64,000 nt of DNA from Sphingobacterium bovistauri (GCF_020295405.1 NZ_JADEYP010000011.1:1-64000), one strand, 5' to 3'; shown: positions 44,999-54,803, counted from the first letter of the stretch. Made by a program: numbers and translations. The notes: generated by a model from the letters alone, not told the origin.

Positions 44999-47305
44999 TT
45001 AAAGAACAACTCGATTAACCACATCATTCACACGTAAATTAACAATTCTTCCTTTTGTTCCATGAATTTTATAGGTCACAACTTTATTGTTTTTCCAAAC
45101 TATGTCTACTGAAATATTCCCACGTACACGAATACCTCTAACTTCTCCATCAGACCAATTGCTTGGCAAAGCTGGCAATAAGTGAATAAAACCATCATGA
45201 CTTTGCACCAGCATCTCTCCTATCCCTGCAGAGCCACCAAAATTACCATCTATCTGGAAAGGAGGATGTGCACAGAACAAATTTGGATAGGTACCAGCAG
45301 AAACTTTACCATCCAAACTTATAGCCGGTTTAAGTAATTGACGAAGGATTTCTAATGCATGATCACCATCATGCAACCTCGCCCAAAACAAGATTTTCCA
45401 AGCACGTGACCATCCCGTACCTCCATCACCTCGTACTTCCAAAGTCTTTTTAGCAGCATCAGCCCATTTTGGGGTAGTAATGGGCGAAATAAATGGCGCT
45501 GGATAAAGACCATATAAATGTGACACATGACGATGTGTAGGTTCTACTTCATCATAATCCTCCATCCATTCCATGACACGACCTGAGTTACTAACGACCA
45601 CTGCAGGAGGAATATGTTGTAATTCGGATCTCAAAACACTTGTAAACGAATCATTGATTTGCAAAATAGAATCTGCCGCAATTACATTTTGAAAGAGTTC
45701 ACGTACAATTTGAATATCAATAGTCGGTCCCATTACGACAGAAGCTGCTTTTCCATTAGATAACCGAAAAGCATTTTCGGGAGAAACTGATGGTGAAGTA
45801 ACATATTGTCTAGTTTTAGGATCAAAAACATTGGTGTGTTTGTAAAACTCTGCAGCTCCTTTTAAAATAGGAAATACTTGACGCAGGTATTCCTTATCTT
45901 CTGTAAACTGGTAATGTTCCCAAAGATGGTTACACAGCCATCCTGAAGCTGTACTTGCACCCCAGGACGCATGCTCACCAGGTGCAGTATATCCCCAAAT
46001 ATTGGTCATCATGTAAACTACCCAGCCTGGAGCATTGTAATATGCCTTCGCCGTTTTTTTCCCCTCATCCGAAATACGTTTTATTAAATTAATAAAAGGT
46101 CTATGGTATTCAGAAAGATTGCCCGTTTCTACACCCCAGTGGTTCATTTGAGCATTAACATTAAGATGATAATCTCCATTCCAAGGTGTTTGAATCTGAT
46201 GTGCCCACAATCCTTGTAAATTTGGCGGTAAAGCCTTATCAGAATTACGTGCAGTACTCGATATAGTCAAATAGCGTCCAAACTGATAATACAATACTGC
46301 TAATCCATTGTCTTGAGCAGGATTTTTAAAAAAGTTAGCCAATCGCTGATCTGTAGGAAGATGACTTTTGGATTCATTATCCTTTATATTCAGATTTACT
46401 CTATCAAACACCTGTTTATATGCACGAATATGCTTAGTTTTTAGCTTTTCATAATTCAGCTTTGAAGCTAAAATATTGTTCACATAATCTGTAGGATTGT
46501 GATCATAATAATCTGTAGTTGCAGCATAATAAATGATTAATTGATCTGCGTCTTTAACAATGATTTGATTATCATAATTACTAATAGTACCTCCTTTATT
46601 GACCACCAGAAATTTACTCGCATAACTTAACCCATCACCTCCAATTCCATTGGGTAAAATTCCTTCAATTAGAATTGTATTTCCATCAACAATATGAGAT
46701 TTTACATTCTCATCACGATAAAAATGCAGTGCCACACTAATAGACTTTTTCTTATTCGCGGATAATTTAACCGCACCCAAATTTTTATCTTGTGAAACAA
46801 AATATTCGCGTGTATATAAAGTATCTCCTAAGGAATAATGTGTTTTTGCTATTCCCGAATTCAAATCCAATTCTCTGTGATACCCGGTCCCCTTTTTAGA
46901 ATTTAAAAAATTTATATTTAAGTAACCCAAATTTTGAAAACATCCATAAGGAACCTTTGCTCCATTACCATGTCCTGAACCAGCCCCAACGCATACAAAA
47001 TTCTGATTAACTAATTTTTCTGCTTCGTCATTTTTCCCTTGAAATAAAAGCTGTTGAATTGTACTAAACTGCTTATAGGATTCATAATTGTTTGCATCTT
47101 GGTAACTACCAGACCACATTGATATCTCATTCAACACAATATTTTCTTCCTGAATACCTCCATTTGGCATCATCCCTATCCAACCATTACCAAGAGGAAG
47201 AGTCTCTTCCCAAAGTGCAGCTGGTTTATCGTACAATAACTTCAAATCTTGAGCCTGAAGACTCATAAATAACAAACAGAGAATAAGAGAGAATATGTTT
47301 TTCAT
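44999..47305 (-). CDS. GH95-family alpha-L-fucosidase (probably alpha-1,2)
   Basis: An exported glycoside hydrolase, 768 residues, with a signal peptide (about 1-18, SLQAQ). The N-terminal beta domain opens with LLYDKPAALWEETLPLGNGWIG and NEISMWSG, as in GH95. The catalytic (alpha/alpha)6 barrel has NVNAQMNHWG, MEWMEDYDEVEPTHRHVSH (predicted general acid in the E-D-Y-D-E stretch) and QIDGNFGGSAGIGEML with the catalytic aspartate region. The family removes terminal alpha-1,2-fucose by inversion, although some members act on galactose. It follows GH29 by 13 bp. Confidence 0.9.
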   Translation of the reverse strand: MKNIFSLILCLLFMSLQAQDLKLLYDKPAALWEETLPLGNGWIGMMPNGGIQEENIVLNEISMWSGSYQDANNYESYKQFSTIQQLLFQGKNDEAEKLVNQNFVCVGAGSGHGNGAKVPYGCFQNLGYLNINFLNSKKGTGYHRELDLNSGIAKTHYSLGDTLYTREYFVSQDKNLGAVKLSANKKKSISVALHFYRDENVKSHIVDGNTILIEGILPNGIGGDGLSYASKFLVVNKGGTISNYDNQIIVKDADQLIIYYAATTDYYDHNPTDYVNNILASKLNYEKLKTKHIRAYKQVFDRVNLNIKDNESKSHLPTDQRLANFFKNPAQDNGLAVLYYQFGRYLTISSTARNSDKALPPNLQGLWAHQIQTPWNGDYHLNVNAQMNHWGVETGNLSEYHRPFINLIKRISDEGKKTAKAYYNAPGWVVYMMTNIWGYTAPGEHASWGASTASGWLCNHLWEHYQFTEDKEYLRQVFPILKGAAEFYKHTNVFDPKTRQYVTSPSVSPENAFRLSNGKAASVVMGPTIDIQIVRELFQNVIAADSILQINDSFTSVLRSELQHIPPAVVVSNSGRVMEWMEDYDEVEPTHRHVSHLYGLYPAPFISPITTPKWADAAKKTLEVRGDGGTGWSRAWKILFWARLHDGDHALEILRQLLKPAISLDGKVSAGTYPNLFCAHPPFQIDGNFGGSAGIGEMLVQSHDGFIHLLPALPSNWSDGEVRGIRVRGNISVDIVWKNNKVVTYKIHGTKGRIVNLRVNDVVNRVVL

Positions 47306-47318
47306 TAGGTCGATTTAG

Positions 47319-49187
47319 TTATTTGTAAAATGAAAAGCTTTTAAAGCTAAATCCTGATTTCATCCCTGTTGCTACAAATTTCAAATATTTTGAATCAAAG
47401 GTTTTCTCAAAATCCAACATTTGTTCTATAGGATTGGACAAGACATTGGAGAATTCACCACCTTTAATTTTTATCCATTTTTTTCCATCCTCACTAGCCA
47501 TAATTTCATAGTGCTGAACAATCCCTTCTCGTACCCCATCCTGTCTTGGTTGGTATCCTAAAGATTTAATTGGACTATCTAGTTTAAACACGATCTCATT
47601 CGAAGAAACGTACGACAGATCTTCGATACCTTGATTAAACTTTACGTCTTTACTTATCACCTGATAGGCTATACGAGACTTACTTTCTACGGACGAAGTA
47701 ATATCATAACTGAAGGGTTCACTGTACTCTTTGAATAAAGAAAAATCACTCAATGTTGGGGCAACAGGAGCATATAATTTCACCCTCAATTTAGAAGCCT
47801 TTATTGGTGATTGCAATTTAATCAATCTATTTGCACCTATACTTGTCGCCGAAGCGATCTTCTCCCATTTACCTTCTTTCCATTGATCCACAACAACTGA
47901 ATCCAAACGTTGACCCAATTTTATATTCTCACGAAGACGAATGATATCAAACTCCTTTTCACCACTTAACGCAATTTCTATTTCTGGATTTAAAACCGCA
48001 TCCTTTGGTGCATAATAGCTATATCGATCCTTATCAAAAATATTTTTCAAAGCGAATTCCTTACTTTTTCCACGCAAATGTTTTGATGTTGCCTTCGCGC
48101 CACTCGTAAGATTTGTTTCAAATGTCTTTTCAAGCTTCTCTCCAAATTTTTGCAATGATTTTACATCATTCGGATGCAAAATTCCTTCGGGCATCGGTGC
48201 TAAACCTAAATTCAGATTTGCTCCACGCCCCACAGATTTCATATAAATATCAAATAATTCATTTGGGGTCTTCACCTTACTATCCTGATTTTTATGATAA
48301 AACCACCCCGGACGCTGTGGCACATCGCATTCAGCAGGAATCCATAATTTTCCATCACGTGTACCTGTTGGAAGATTTGAAGCGTCTGTACTTGCTCCTG
48401 GCATAGGCTTTTGACCATTTCTACCAATAGGTGTGATTGTAGCCCAAGAAGTTTCAGCAGCGTGACCATGTTCATTTCCTGCCCATCGCATATCTGGTCC
48501 TACATCCGAAAATATAGATGCCATAGGCTGTAGACGGCGAATTATAGGCCATGTTTTCTCTTCCCACTCATAATATGTTACAGGATCTATAGTTCTTTTC
48601 TCATTTTTTCCACCATAATACCCATCTCCTCCATTGGCTCCATCATGCCATGATGTAAATAGTGTACCATAATTACTCATTAATTCAGACAGCTGTTCAC
48701 GATAAGCTTCTGTGTAAGCTGGTGTTCCATATCTCAAATCATTCCTATCCCATGCAGAAAGATAGGTTCCAAAGGCCATCCCAAATTTATGACTCGCCTC
48801 CATGAATGCCTTTACCATATCTCCCTTTCCATTCATCCAAGGTGAATTACTTACGCTATAAGTCGTTGTTTTCGTTGGCCACAAACAGAACCCATCGTGG
48901 TGCTTTGCCACACTAATCAATCCCTTGAAGCCTGCAGAAGCTGCTGCTTGAGCAATTTGTTCTGCATCAAATTTCGAAGGATTAAATATTTTTGGATCAG
49001 CATCTCCATATCCCCATTCTTTATCTTGAAATGTCGTAGGTGTATAGTGAATCAAACAATAGGTTTCCATTTCATGCCATTTCAACTGACGCTCTGTAGG
49101 CAATGCACCGTAAGGTTTAGGAGCTTGTTGTGCACTCAATTGGGACACCAAAAAACAGTTTGCTAATAAAAATAAAGAAGTCTTCAT
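47319..49187 (-). CDS. GH29-family alpha-L-fucosidase with discoidin-like C-terminus
   Basis: A retaining exo-alpha-fucosidase, 622 residues from ATG 49187; an upstream TTG-initiated extension is rejected because it lacks a signal peptide at its front. The signal peptide is about 1-20 (SQLSAQ). The catalytic barrel shows HYTPTTFQDKEWGYGD, KHHDGFCLWPT, and the nucleophile region SWHDGANG, whose D-G-A-N-G form fits the alpha-1,3/1,4-acting subgroup. From about 370 the protein has two beta modules resembling F5/8-type carbohydrate-binding domains. It is the first gene of the operon; a short inverted repeat lies just upstream. Confidence 0.9.
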   Translation of the reverse strand: MKTSLFLLANCFLVSQLSAQQAPKPYGALPTERQLKWHEMETYCLIHYTPTTFQDKEWGYGDADPKIFNPSKFDAEQIAQAAASAGFKGLISVAKHHDGFCLWPTKTTTYSVSNSPWMNGKGDMVKAFMEASHKFGMAFGTYLSAWDRNDLRYGTPAYTEAYREQLSELMSNYGTLFTSWHDGANGGDGYYGGKNEKRTIDPVTYYEWEEKTWPIIRRLQPMASIFSDVGPDMRWAGNEHGHAAETSWATITPIGRNGQKPMPGASTDASNLPTGTRDGKLWIPAECDVPQRPGWFYHKNQDSKVKTPNELFDIYMKSVGRGANLNLGLAPMPEGILHPNDVKSLQKFGEKLEKTFETNLTSGAKATSKHLRGKSKEFALKNIFDKDRYSYYAPKDAVLNPEIEIALSGEKEFDIIRLRENIKLGQRLDSVVVDQWKEGKWEKIASATSIGANRLIKLQSPIKASKLRVKLYAPVAPTLSDFSLFKEYSEPFSYDITSSVESKSRIAYQVISKDVKFNQGIEDLSYVSSNEIVFKLDSPIKSLGYQPRQDGVREGIVQHYEIMASEDGKKWIKIKGGEFSNVLSNPIEQMLDFEKTFDSKYLKFVATGMKSGFSFKSFSFYK

Positions 49188-49481
49188 GCTAATTTCAAGG
49201 ATTATAATTATTAATACATTACCAAATAACATGGTAATATTTTGATCGTACAGCAAAATACAATCATTTGTTAAAATTTAGATAAACTATTTTATCAAAA
49301 AATTAAACTAAATTATCTTAGAAAGAAGATATTATAAATATTTAAACAAAAAAACAATAAAAAAGTTACATTTTGAATGAAACCCCAATCGATTTACACA
49401 CTCTAAACATCCTAGTATATAAGACGATAAATAAATTAAAAAATCACGACTGTATTGATAGAGATTAAAACAACAATTTAT
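49188..49481. other. AT-rich divergent region with an inverted repeat
   Basis: About 290 bp between the GH29 operon and metZ. ATTACCA (49218-49224) and TGGTAAT (49232-49238) form a perfect 7-bp inverted repeat with a 7-base gap, a possible operator for the fucosidase operon. The rest is very AT-rich, and no full TAnnTTTG on the minus strand was found. Confidence 0.35.
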
Positions 49482-49489
49482 TAACTTTA
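49482..49489 (+). promoter_or_regulatory. -7-like box for metZ
   Basis: TAACTTTA has one mismatch to TAnnTTTG and ends eight bases before the ATG. A TTG at 49455-49457 is 24 bp upstream, slightly too far. Confidence 0.35.
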
Positions 49490-49497
49490 CCACCATT

Positions 49498-50670
49498 ATG
49501 AAAAAAGATCAATCCAGAATAATACGTGAACAAGCACCACGTTCAGCTACTCGAGAGCATTCTGTTCCATTATATTTAACTTCAAGTTTTATTTTTGATA
49601 GTGCAGAACAAGGGAGAGCTATTTTTGCAGAAGAGGAAGAAGGAATGGTATATTCTCGCTACGCTAATCCAAACACTTCTGAATTTATCAACCGTGTTTG
49701 CGCACTTGAAAATGCTGAAGCAGGATTAGCTTTTGCTTCAGGTATGGCTGCTGTTTTCGCATCTTTCGCCGCATTTATCGAAGCTGGTGATCACATCGTG
49801 TCAAGTCGCGCAATATTTGGGTCAACACATCAATTATTGACACAACAATTCCCTAAATGGGGCGTTACATACTCTTATGTTGACACGGCAAACATTGATG
49901 AATGGGAAAAAGCTATTCAACCCAATACTAAAATTGTATTCTTAGAATCACCATCAAACCCTGGATTGGAATTGTATGATTTGGAAAAATTAGGTGCCCT
50001 TAAAAAGAAATATCCTAATGTAATTTTCTCTATTGACAATTGCTTCGCTACACCTTATCTACAAAAGCCATTACATTTTGGATTTGATCTCTCCATTCAT
50101 TCGGCTACGAAATACATGGATGGACAAGGTCGCGTACTTGGCGGCGTAATCGTTGGCTCAAAAGAATTAATAAACAAGTTAATGTTTTTCATTCGTCATA
50201 CTGGACCTGCGATGTCGCCCTTCAATGCATGGGTATTATCCAAAAGCTTGGAAACGCTAGGTTTGCGAATGGATAGACATTGTTCAAATGCTTATGCATT
50301 AGCCGAAACATTAGAACAGCATTCAGAAATCAAGGATGTAAAATATCCATTCCTTCCGTCACATCCACAATATGAATTGGCTAAAAAACAAATGAAAGCA
50401 GGTGGAGGTATTGTAACTTTTGAAGTAAAAGGTGGGAAAGAGAGAGCTTTTCAATTTATCGATGAATTAGAAATGATTCGTTACACATCGAATTTAGGAG
50501 ACTCTAGAACTATCGCAACACATCCGGCAACAACTACGCATGCTAAATTAACTGAGGAAGAAAGAATAAATTTAGGTATTCATCCTGGGACTATTCGCCT
50601 TTCAGTTGGATTGGAAGACAAAGAAGATATCATTGGGGATATTATACAAGCATTAGAAAAAACTAAATAA
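49498..50670 (+). CDS. metZ: O-succinylhomoserine sulfhydrylase-like PLP enzyme
   Basis: A Cys/Met-metabolism PLP enzyme, 390 residues. It likely makes homocysteine from O-succinyl- or O-acetylhomoserine and sulfide. Family features are YSRYANPN (about 52-59), the ASGMAA cofactor loop near 80-85, DNCFATPYLQKP near 180-191 and the Schiff-base lysine K205 in HSATKYMDGQG. The tail near 350-370 (GDSRTIATHPATTTH) is also typical. The MetZ/MetB/MetC group is hard to separate by eye; MetZ is favoured because of the substrate-loop sequence. No S-box riboswitch is visible upstream. Confidence 0.88.
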   Translation: MKKDQSRIIREQAPRSATREHSVPLYLTSSFIFDSAEQGRAIFAEEEEGMVYSRYANPNTSEFINRVCALENAEAGLAFASGMAAVFASFAAFIEAGDHIVSSRAIFGSTHQLLTQQFPKWGVTYSYVDTANIDEWEKAIQPNTKIVFLESPSNPGLELYDLEKLGALKKKYPNVIFSIDNCFATPYLQKPLHFGFDLSIHSATKYMDGQGRVLGGVIVGSKELINKLMFFIRHTGPAMSPFNAWVLSKSLETLGLRMDRHCSNAYALAETLEQHSEIKDVKYPFLPSHPQYELAKKQMKAGGGIVTFEVKGGKERAFQFIDELEMIRYTSNLGDSRTIATHPATTTHAKLTEEERINLGIHPGTIRLSVGLEDKEDIIGDIIQALEKTK

Positions 50671-50713
50671 CATAAAAAAACTCCGATTTACACCGGAGTT
50701 TTTTTATGTTATT
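50666..50713. terminator. Bidirectional terminator sharing both stop codons
   Basis: A perfect 20-bp inverted repeat (50666-50685 with 50694-50713), core ACTCCG/CGGAGT, is flanked by A- and T-runs and then by an outer AATAACAT/ATGTTATT stem. The stop of metZ is in the left outer arm and that of the minus-strand lipoprotein overlaps the right end. Confidence 0.9.
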
Positions 50714-51275
50714 AATTTACTTGTTTAGTAAAATTCAAAATCAAATGCCCTCTAGTTCCATTATCCAAATCTACTGGCATTTTCATTGTTAATGTTTCAC
50801 CATCAGCGTATGAAAGCCCCAAACGATATCCTGTAGTTACATTTGTAGCTTTATCTCCAGCATATATCTTTTTGAATTGAAACTCAGGTTCTCCGCCATC
50901 TTTAGGGTTAAAAATTGACCATACTATAGTTCTTACTGCGCCATTTGCACACAACGTACCTGCTGCATTGAATGTAATACTGCCTCTGTAATTTCCTGTA
51001 GGTAAATTCCAAACACTACCAATGAAACAATCAACAGGAGCCTCATCAAAAATATTTTTAATGGTATATGCCTGTGGAATATCTTGACGAGTAACAGAAT
51101 TTAACACCCAAGATCCTTTGACACCATTACGCCATTGTGAGGCTGAAGGGCCTGAAGTAGAAACTGAACTTGATGCACTAGCACTAGATCCACCATCTTT
51201 GCGTTGTGCACCGCAACTTGACAATAGAGCAATCACTGTAAATAGTGATAATAATGAAAGAATATGTTTACGCAT
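50712..51275 (-). CDS. Lipocalin-like lipoprotein with serine-rich linker
   Basis: A 187-residue exported protein, lipobox at C21 (LLSSC). Residues about 28-46 form a serine/alanine-rich linker that probably lifts the domain off the membrane. The rest is a compact beta-barrel with GSWVLNSVTRQD at the start, then GNYRGSITF, and HLILNFTK at the end, as in lipocalin-like families common in Bacteroidetes. Two cysteines (DCFIG and LCANG) might form a disulfide. The ligand is unknown. Confidence 0.6.
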   Translation of the reverse strand: MRKHILSLLSLFTVIALLSSCGAQRKDGGSSASASSSVSTSGPSASQWRNGVKGSWVLNSVTRQDIPQAYTIKNIFDEAPVDCFIGSVWNLPTGNYRGSITFNAAGTLCANGAVRTIVWSIFNPKDGGEPEFQFKKIYAGDKATNVTTGYRLGLSYADGETLTMKMPVDLDNGTRGHLILNFTKQVN

Positions 51276-51415
51276 AACTATTATTGTTTATTTCTTAATT
51301 GAACATTAGTGATACAAAGATATACTTATCTACTATACCTAATCTGCCTTGTCATCCAAAAATCATACCACAAGCAATTTTATTATTACAAAGAATCAAT
51401 ATTGTAAAGAATGCT

Positions 51416-51423
51416 TACTTTTG
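51416..51423 (+). promoter_or_regulatory. -7 box for the UPF0104 gene
   Basis: TACTTTTG is a full TAnnTTTG match, 21 bases before the ATG at 51445. It shows that a longer frame opening at 51349 would include the promoter and is not the true start. Confidence 0.5.
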
Positions 51424-51444
51424 CAATCATTGCATACCATAAGG

Positions 51445-52371
51445 ATGAAGAAAAACAAAGCCCTAGAGATAACTAAAAACATCTTCAAAGTCATTGTCAC
51501 ATTTGGAGCTTTGTTTTGGGTCACCCGTAAAATTGATTTCCAAGAATTACAAACTGCTTTAGTCAACTGTAATTGGGGATTTCTATTTTTAGCGTTTTGC
51601 AGCTATGCGATATCCCAATTAATTGCCTCTTCGCGTCTTAACTCCTTCTTCAAAGCCATCAAATTATCCCTTACTGAACGATATAATTTCAGATTATATC
51701 AATTAGGGCTTCTTTACAACTTCTTTTTACCAGGAGGAATTGGCGGTGACGGTTATAAAGTATATTTTTTAAAGAAAGAACATCAAATCAAAGGTAGAAA
51801 AGTCCTTAGTGCCGTTTTTTTTGATCGTTTAAGTGGTCTCTGGGCATTAGGCATCATCATTTGTGCATTAGTAATTTTCATGCCGAGATTGGCTATTCCT
51901 AATTATATAACCATATCAGCAGCAATAGTCGGAACTATTAGCTATTACTTTGTACTACATACATTTTTTAAAGATTTTGCAAAGAAATTCATCTCTACAC
52001 ATATAAAAGCTGTAGGTGTACAAGGTTTTCAGGTGATAGCTGCTATCCTTATATTGTATTCTTTGAATTTTCAAGAAAAATTCTCCCCTTACCTATTAAT
52101 TTTCTTGGTATCATCATTAGTGTCTATTGTACCATCAATTGGTGGGGGTGTTGGCTTGAGAGAATTGGTCATGCTCTACGGAGCTACTTATCTTCAAATC
52201 AATGAACATACTGCCGTATTATTGAGTTTATTTTTTTACATCATATCACTCTTGATGGCTACATCAGGCATCTACTACATATTTAGACCTGAAAGATTAG
52301 GGGCAAAAAAATTACCTTCAGCTGCAGAAGTAGAGCAAGAAATAGTAACAGAAAAAAACGAAGAAAATTAA
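51445..52371 (+). CDS. UPF0104 / LPG-synthase-TM flippase-like membrane protein
   Basis: A 308-residue inner-membrane protein with about eight hydrophobic segments. The family pattern is recognisable in NFFLPGGIGGDGYKVYFLKK (about 90-109, cytoplasmic loop), then the FFDRLSG helix and the late SIVPSIGGGVGLRE. The family (lysylphosphatidylglycerol synthase TM region) includes lipid and glycolipid translocation or transfer proteins. An acidic soluble tail (about 285-308) ends it. It is followed by an SDR gene after 5 bp. A sequence-distant relative is at 57503. Confidence 0.85.
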   Translation: MKKNKALEITKNIFKVIVTFGALFWVTRKIDFQELQTALVNCNWGFLFLAFCSYAISQLIASSRLNSFFKAIKLSLTERYNFRLYQLGLLYNFFLPGGIGGDGYKVYFLKKEHQIKGRKVLSAVFFDRLSGLWALGIIICALVIFMPRLAIPNYITISAAIVGTISYYFVLHTFFKDFAKKFISTHIKAVGVQGFQVIAAILILYSLNFQEKFSPYLLIFLVSSLVSIVPSIGGGVGLRELVMLYGATYLQINEHTAVLLSLFFYIISLLMATSGIYYIFRPERLGAKKLPSAAEVEQEIVTEKNEEN

Positions 52372-52376
52372 TCATC

Positions 52377-53087
52377 ATGGCAAATATTATAATAACGGGT
52401 GCTAGTAGTGGAATAGGCTTTGAAACTGTATTAGATTTGACAGCAAACAAAAACAATAATGTTATTGCCTTAGCACGTTCTGCAGATAAATTACGTCGAC
52501 TTCACGAAATTGCTTCTGATTTAAATTTTGATGGGGGGAAATTATACCCTGCTCAATTTGATATAGTATACGACAACTATGTTGACTCACTCATTCCATT
52601 TATCAAATCCAAATTTGATAAAGTTGATATACTGATTAACAATGCTGGTGCATTAATAAACAAATCCTTTTTAGATACCTCGGCAGAAGAATTTGGATAT
52701 ATGCTCCAAACTAATGTTTTAGGACATGTGAATATGATCAAATATATTGCTCCTCTAATGACTGAAGGCGGTCATATCGTAAATATCAGCAGTATGGGTG
52801 GCTTTCAAGGTTCTGTAAAATTTGCTGGTTTGAGTGCCTATTCTGCTAGTAAAGGGGCCTTAGCAGTCTTGACAGAATGTTTAGCAGAAGAATTTAAAGA
52901 CAAAAATATAAAAGTGAACTGTCTAGCGCTAGGCTCTTCACAAACAGAAATGTTTGAAGAGGCATTTCCAGGACTAGAAGCTGGCACATTAGCTTTTGAA
53001 ATGGGCCGCTACGTGTCAGAATTTGCTCAAAATGGTAGTAAATATTATAATGGAAAAGTATTACCCGTATCAAATACTACTCCTTAG
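52377..53087 (+). CDS. Short-chain dehydrogenase/reductase (SDR)
   Basis: An NAD(P)-dependent oxidoreductase, 236 residues. The cofactor motif is TGASSGIG (7-14), NNAG is at 88-91, and the catalytic triad is S138/S139, Y155 and K159 (YSASK). The C-terminus has the usual substrate loop. The substrate is unknown; being 5 bp after the UPF0104 gene, it may act on a lipid or sugar intermediate, but that is only context. Confidence 0.88.
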   Translation: MANIIITGASSGIGFETVLDLTANKNNNVIALARSADKLRRLHEIASDLNFDGGKLYPAQFDIVYDNYVDSLIPFIKSKFDKVDILINNAGALINKSFLDTSAEEFGYMLQTNVLGHVNMIKYIAPLMTEGGHIVNISSMGGFQGSVKFAGLSAYSASKGALAVLTECLAEEFKDKNIKVNCLALGSSQTEMFEEAFPGLEAGTLAFEMGRYVSEFAQNGSKYYNGKVLPVSNTTP

Positions 53088-53091
53088 TAAC

Positions 53092-53117
53092 AAAGCCTAA
53101 TCTTCCAATTATGCTTT
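53092..53117. terminator. Weak bidirectional hairpin after the SDR gene
   Basis: AAAGCCTAAT (53092-53101) pairs with ATTATGCTTT (53108-53117) with one mismatch; the loop is six bases. T-runs are poor. Confidence 0.4.
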
Positions 53118-53121
53118 ATTA

Positions 53122-54483
53122 TTACAAATTTCTTATCCATTCCACAATATCTGTTAGTACCTGTGGATTTATTGTTTCATCGATTTGACCATATTCTGCA
53201 ACTCTTCCAGTATTTGCTTTCTGAAAGAGATGATTCATACCATCATATTCCTTAAAGACTGATTTAGAATTTTTAGGCAAATTATCATGATACCCCTTTA
53301 GATTCATTGTTGATGGGACTTGTACATCCAAAGACCCAAAGGCGCCAAATACTGGTATGTATATATTCTTAATAAATGGCTGTGGGTCTATACGAACAAA
53401 ATACCGGTATGCAGGTGTCAACAACATCAACATCTCCTTACGAAGGACAGCATTCTTGTTAGACTCCTCTAATATATTCATATTTTTTTTGAGCAGTTCA
53501 TACGCCTCATTTGTATTAAGATTACTTTTTACCGCATCAAAATTCTTTACATTAATTTCCCGTGCCATTGCTAACTGAAAATCGGACATTCCTTCTGATT
53601 TGCCTACACTATACAATTGCTCAATCATCAAATCCCGAATTGGAACTGTTGGTGCTGCCAGTGTTATTATAAAAGAAAGGTTGGGAAGCCCTTGACCAGC
53701 TAACAAATTCGCTATCAGCCCTCCTTCACTATGACCAATAATTCCAACTTTATTAATATCAATGTTTTTTTGCTTCTTCAAATAATTGAATGCAACAATT
53801 GCATCTTTGCTGAAATCATCAATAGTAGCAGTTGCAAATGCCCCTTCACTTTTGCCAACCCCTCTATCATCATACCGCAATACAACCACACCATTTCGAG
53901 TCAAATAATCAGCTATTACCTTAAATGGCTTATGTCCAAATAGTGTTTCGTCACGATCCTGAGGACCAGAGCCCGAGATCAAAATAACAGCAGGAAACTT
54001 ACCTTTACCCTTAGGTTGTGTTATTGTCCCAGCTAACTTGATGTTAGAAAATGTATTAAGAAACTCAACATTTAACGTATCGTAAGGATATGGAGATTTA
54101 GGTGTCTGAAACTTCGTGCTAATTTTTGGCGTTGAGACCTGTTTCCCTCTCTCCAAAACTAGAGGTATAGAAACACCATTCTGGGAAAACGTTCCGCTTA
54201 AAGTATTTGGTTCATTTGTTTTCAAACGTACTTTTATGCCACTTGGATTATCTAAAAAGATTGAATCATTTTTTACTTCCATTTTGAATGGAATACCGAA
54301 AGCGTTTTGATCAGGACTATCTGCTTTAGCAGACCACACGCCATTCTCTTGTGATAAATGCAGCACAAAAGAAAGCTTCTGAACTCCAAAATCTAACTTT
54401 CCAGACCATGTTCCGACCAAATCTTGTGTATAGCCAACACAAGATTGTAGAATCAAGAAGAATGTAATAACAATATATTTCAT
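53122..54483 (-). CDS. Secreted alpha/beta hydrolase with N-terminal beta domain
   Basis: A 453-residue exported hydrolase. The signal ends with a possible lipobox (LQSC, C15). Residues about 20-112 form an N-terminal beta domain with a lipocalin-like G-T-W-S-G opening. The catalytic alpha/beta hydrolase domain begins near 140 with the oxyanion loop ISGSGPQDRD and has the nucleophile elbow GHSEGG (S252), an acid near GSLDVQVP and a histidine in GMNHLFQ. It resembles serine aminopeptidase (S33)/acyl-esterase proteins. The substrate is probably an ester or peptide in the periplasm. Confidence 0.8.
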   Translation of the reverse strand: MKYIVITFFLILQSCVGYTQDLVGTWSGKLDFGVQKLSFVLHLSQENGVWSAKADSPDQNAFGIPFKMEVKNDSIFLDNPSGIKVRLKTNEPNTLSGTFSQNGVSIPLVLERGKQVSTPKISTKFQTPKSPYPYDTLNVEFLNTFSNIKLAGTITQPKGKGKFPAVILISGSGPQDRDETLFGHKPFKVIADYLTRNGVVVLRYDDRGVGKSEGAFATATIDDFSKDAIVAFNYLKKQKNIDINKVGIIGHSEGGLIANLLAGQGLPNLSFIITLAAPTVPIRDLMIEQLYSVGKSEGMSDFQLAMAREINVKNFDAVKSNLNTNEAYELLKKNMNILEESNKNAVLRKEMLMLLTPAYRYFVRIDPQPFIKNIYIPVFGAFGSLDVQVPSTMNLKGYHDNLPKNSKSVFKEYDGMNHLFQKANTGRVAEYGQIDETINPQVLTDIVEWIRNL

Positions 54484-54803
54484 TACTAAAATCGATTTAA
54501 AAATTGTAAAAAGTACGCCAAAGTCTCACTAAAAGCACAACTACTGCAGAATTAATTTTACGCTTATTATTTATTGCAATTTTCATTCCGACAACAATCA
54601 AATAAAAAAATAAATCATCAGACACAGTACAATATTCCAAATATCATTAAACGAATCTTTTTATATTAAGTTGCAGACCTGCTTCAAGCGCCTAATTCAA
54701 AATTTATAACTCAACGATCCCTACAATTTATACTATCTATCTAAATAATATAAAAAAAACAAATACAGCTATAAATAGAATTTCTACAACTAATAATTTA
54801 ATT
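54484..54803. other. AT-rich gap without recognised gene
   Basis: About 320 bp between the alpha/beta hydrolase and the PH-like gene. I see no full TAnnTTTG for the hydrolase, no terminator hairpin and no ORF with coding character. Confidence 0.4.

Noticed and set aside
49188-49256. Upstream extension of the GH29 gene by a TTG start
   Set aside because: A normal signal peptide begins exactly at ATG 49187; the extension would bury it.
49257-49497. Possible SAM riboswitch before metZ
   Set aside because: I looked for the S-box core and found only AT-rich sequence without the expected stems.
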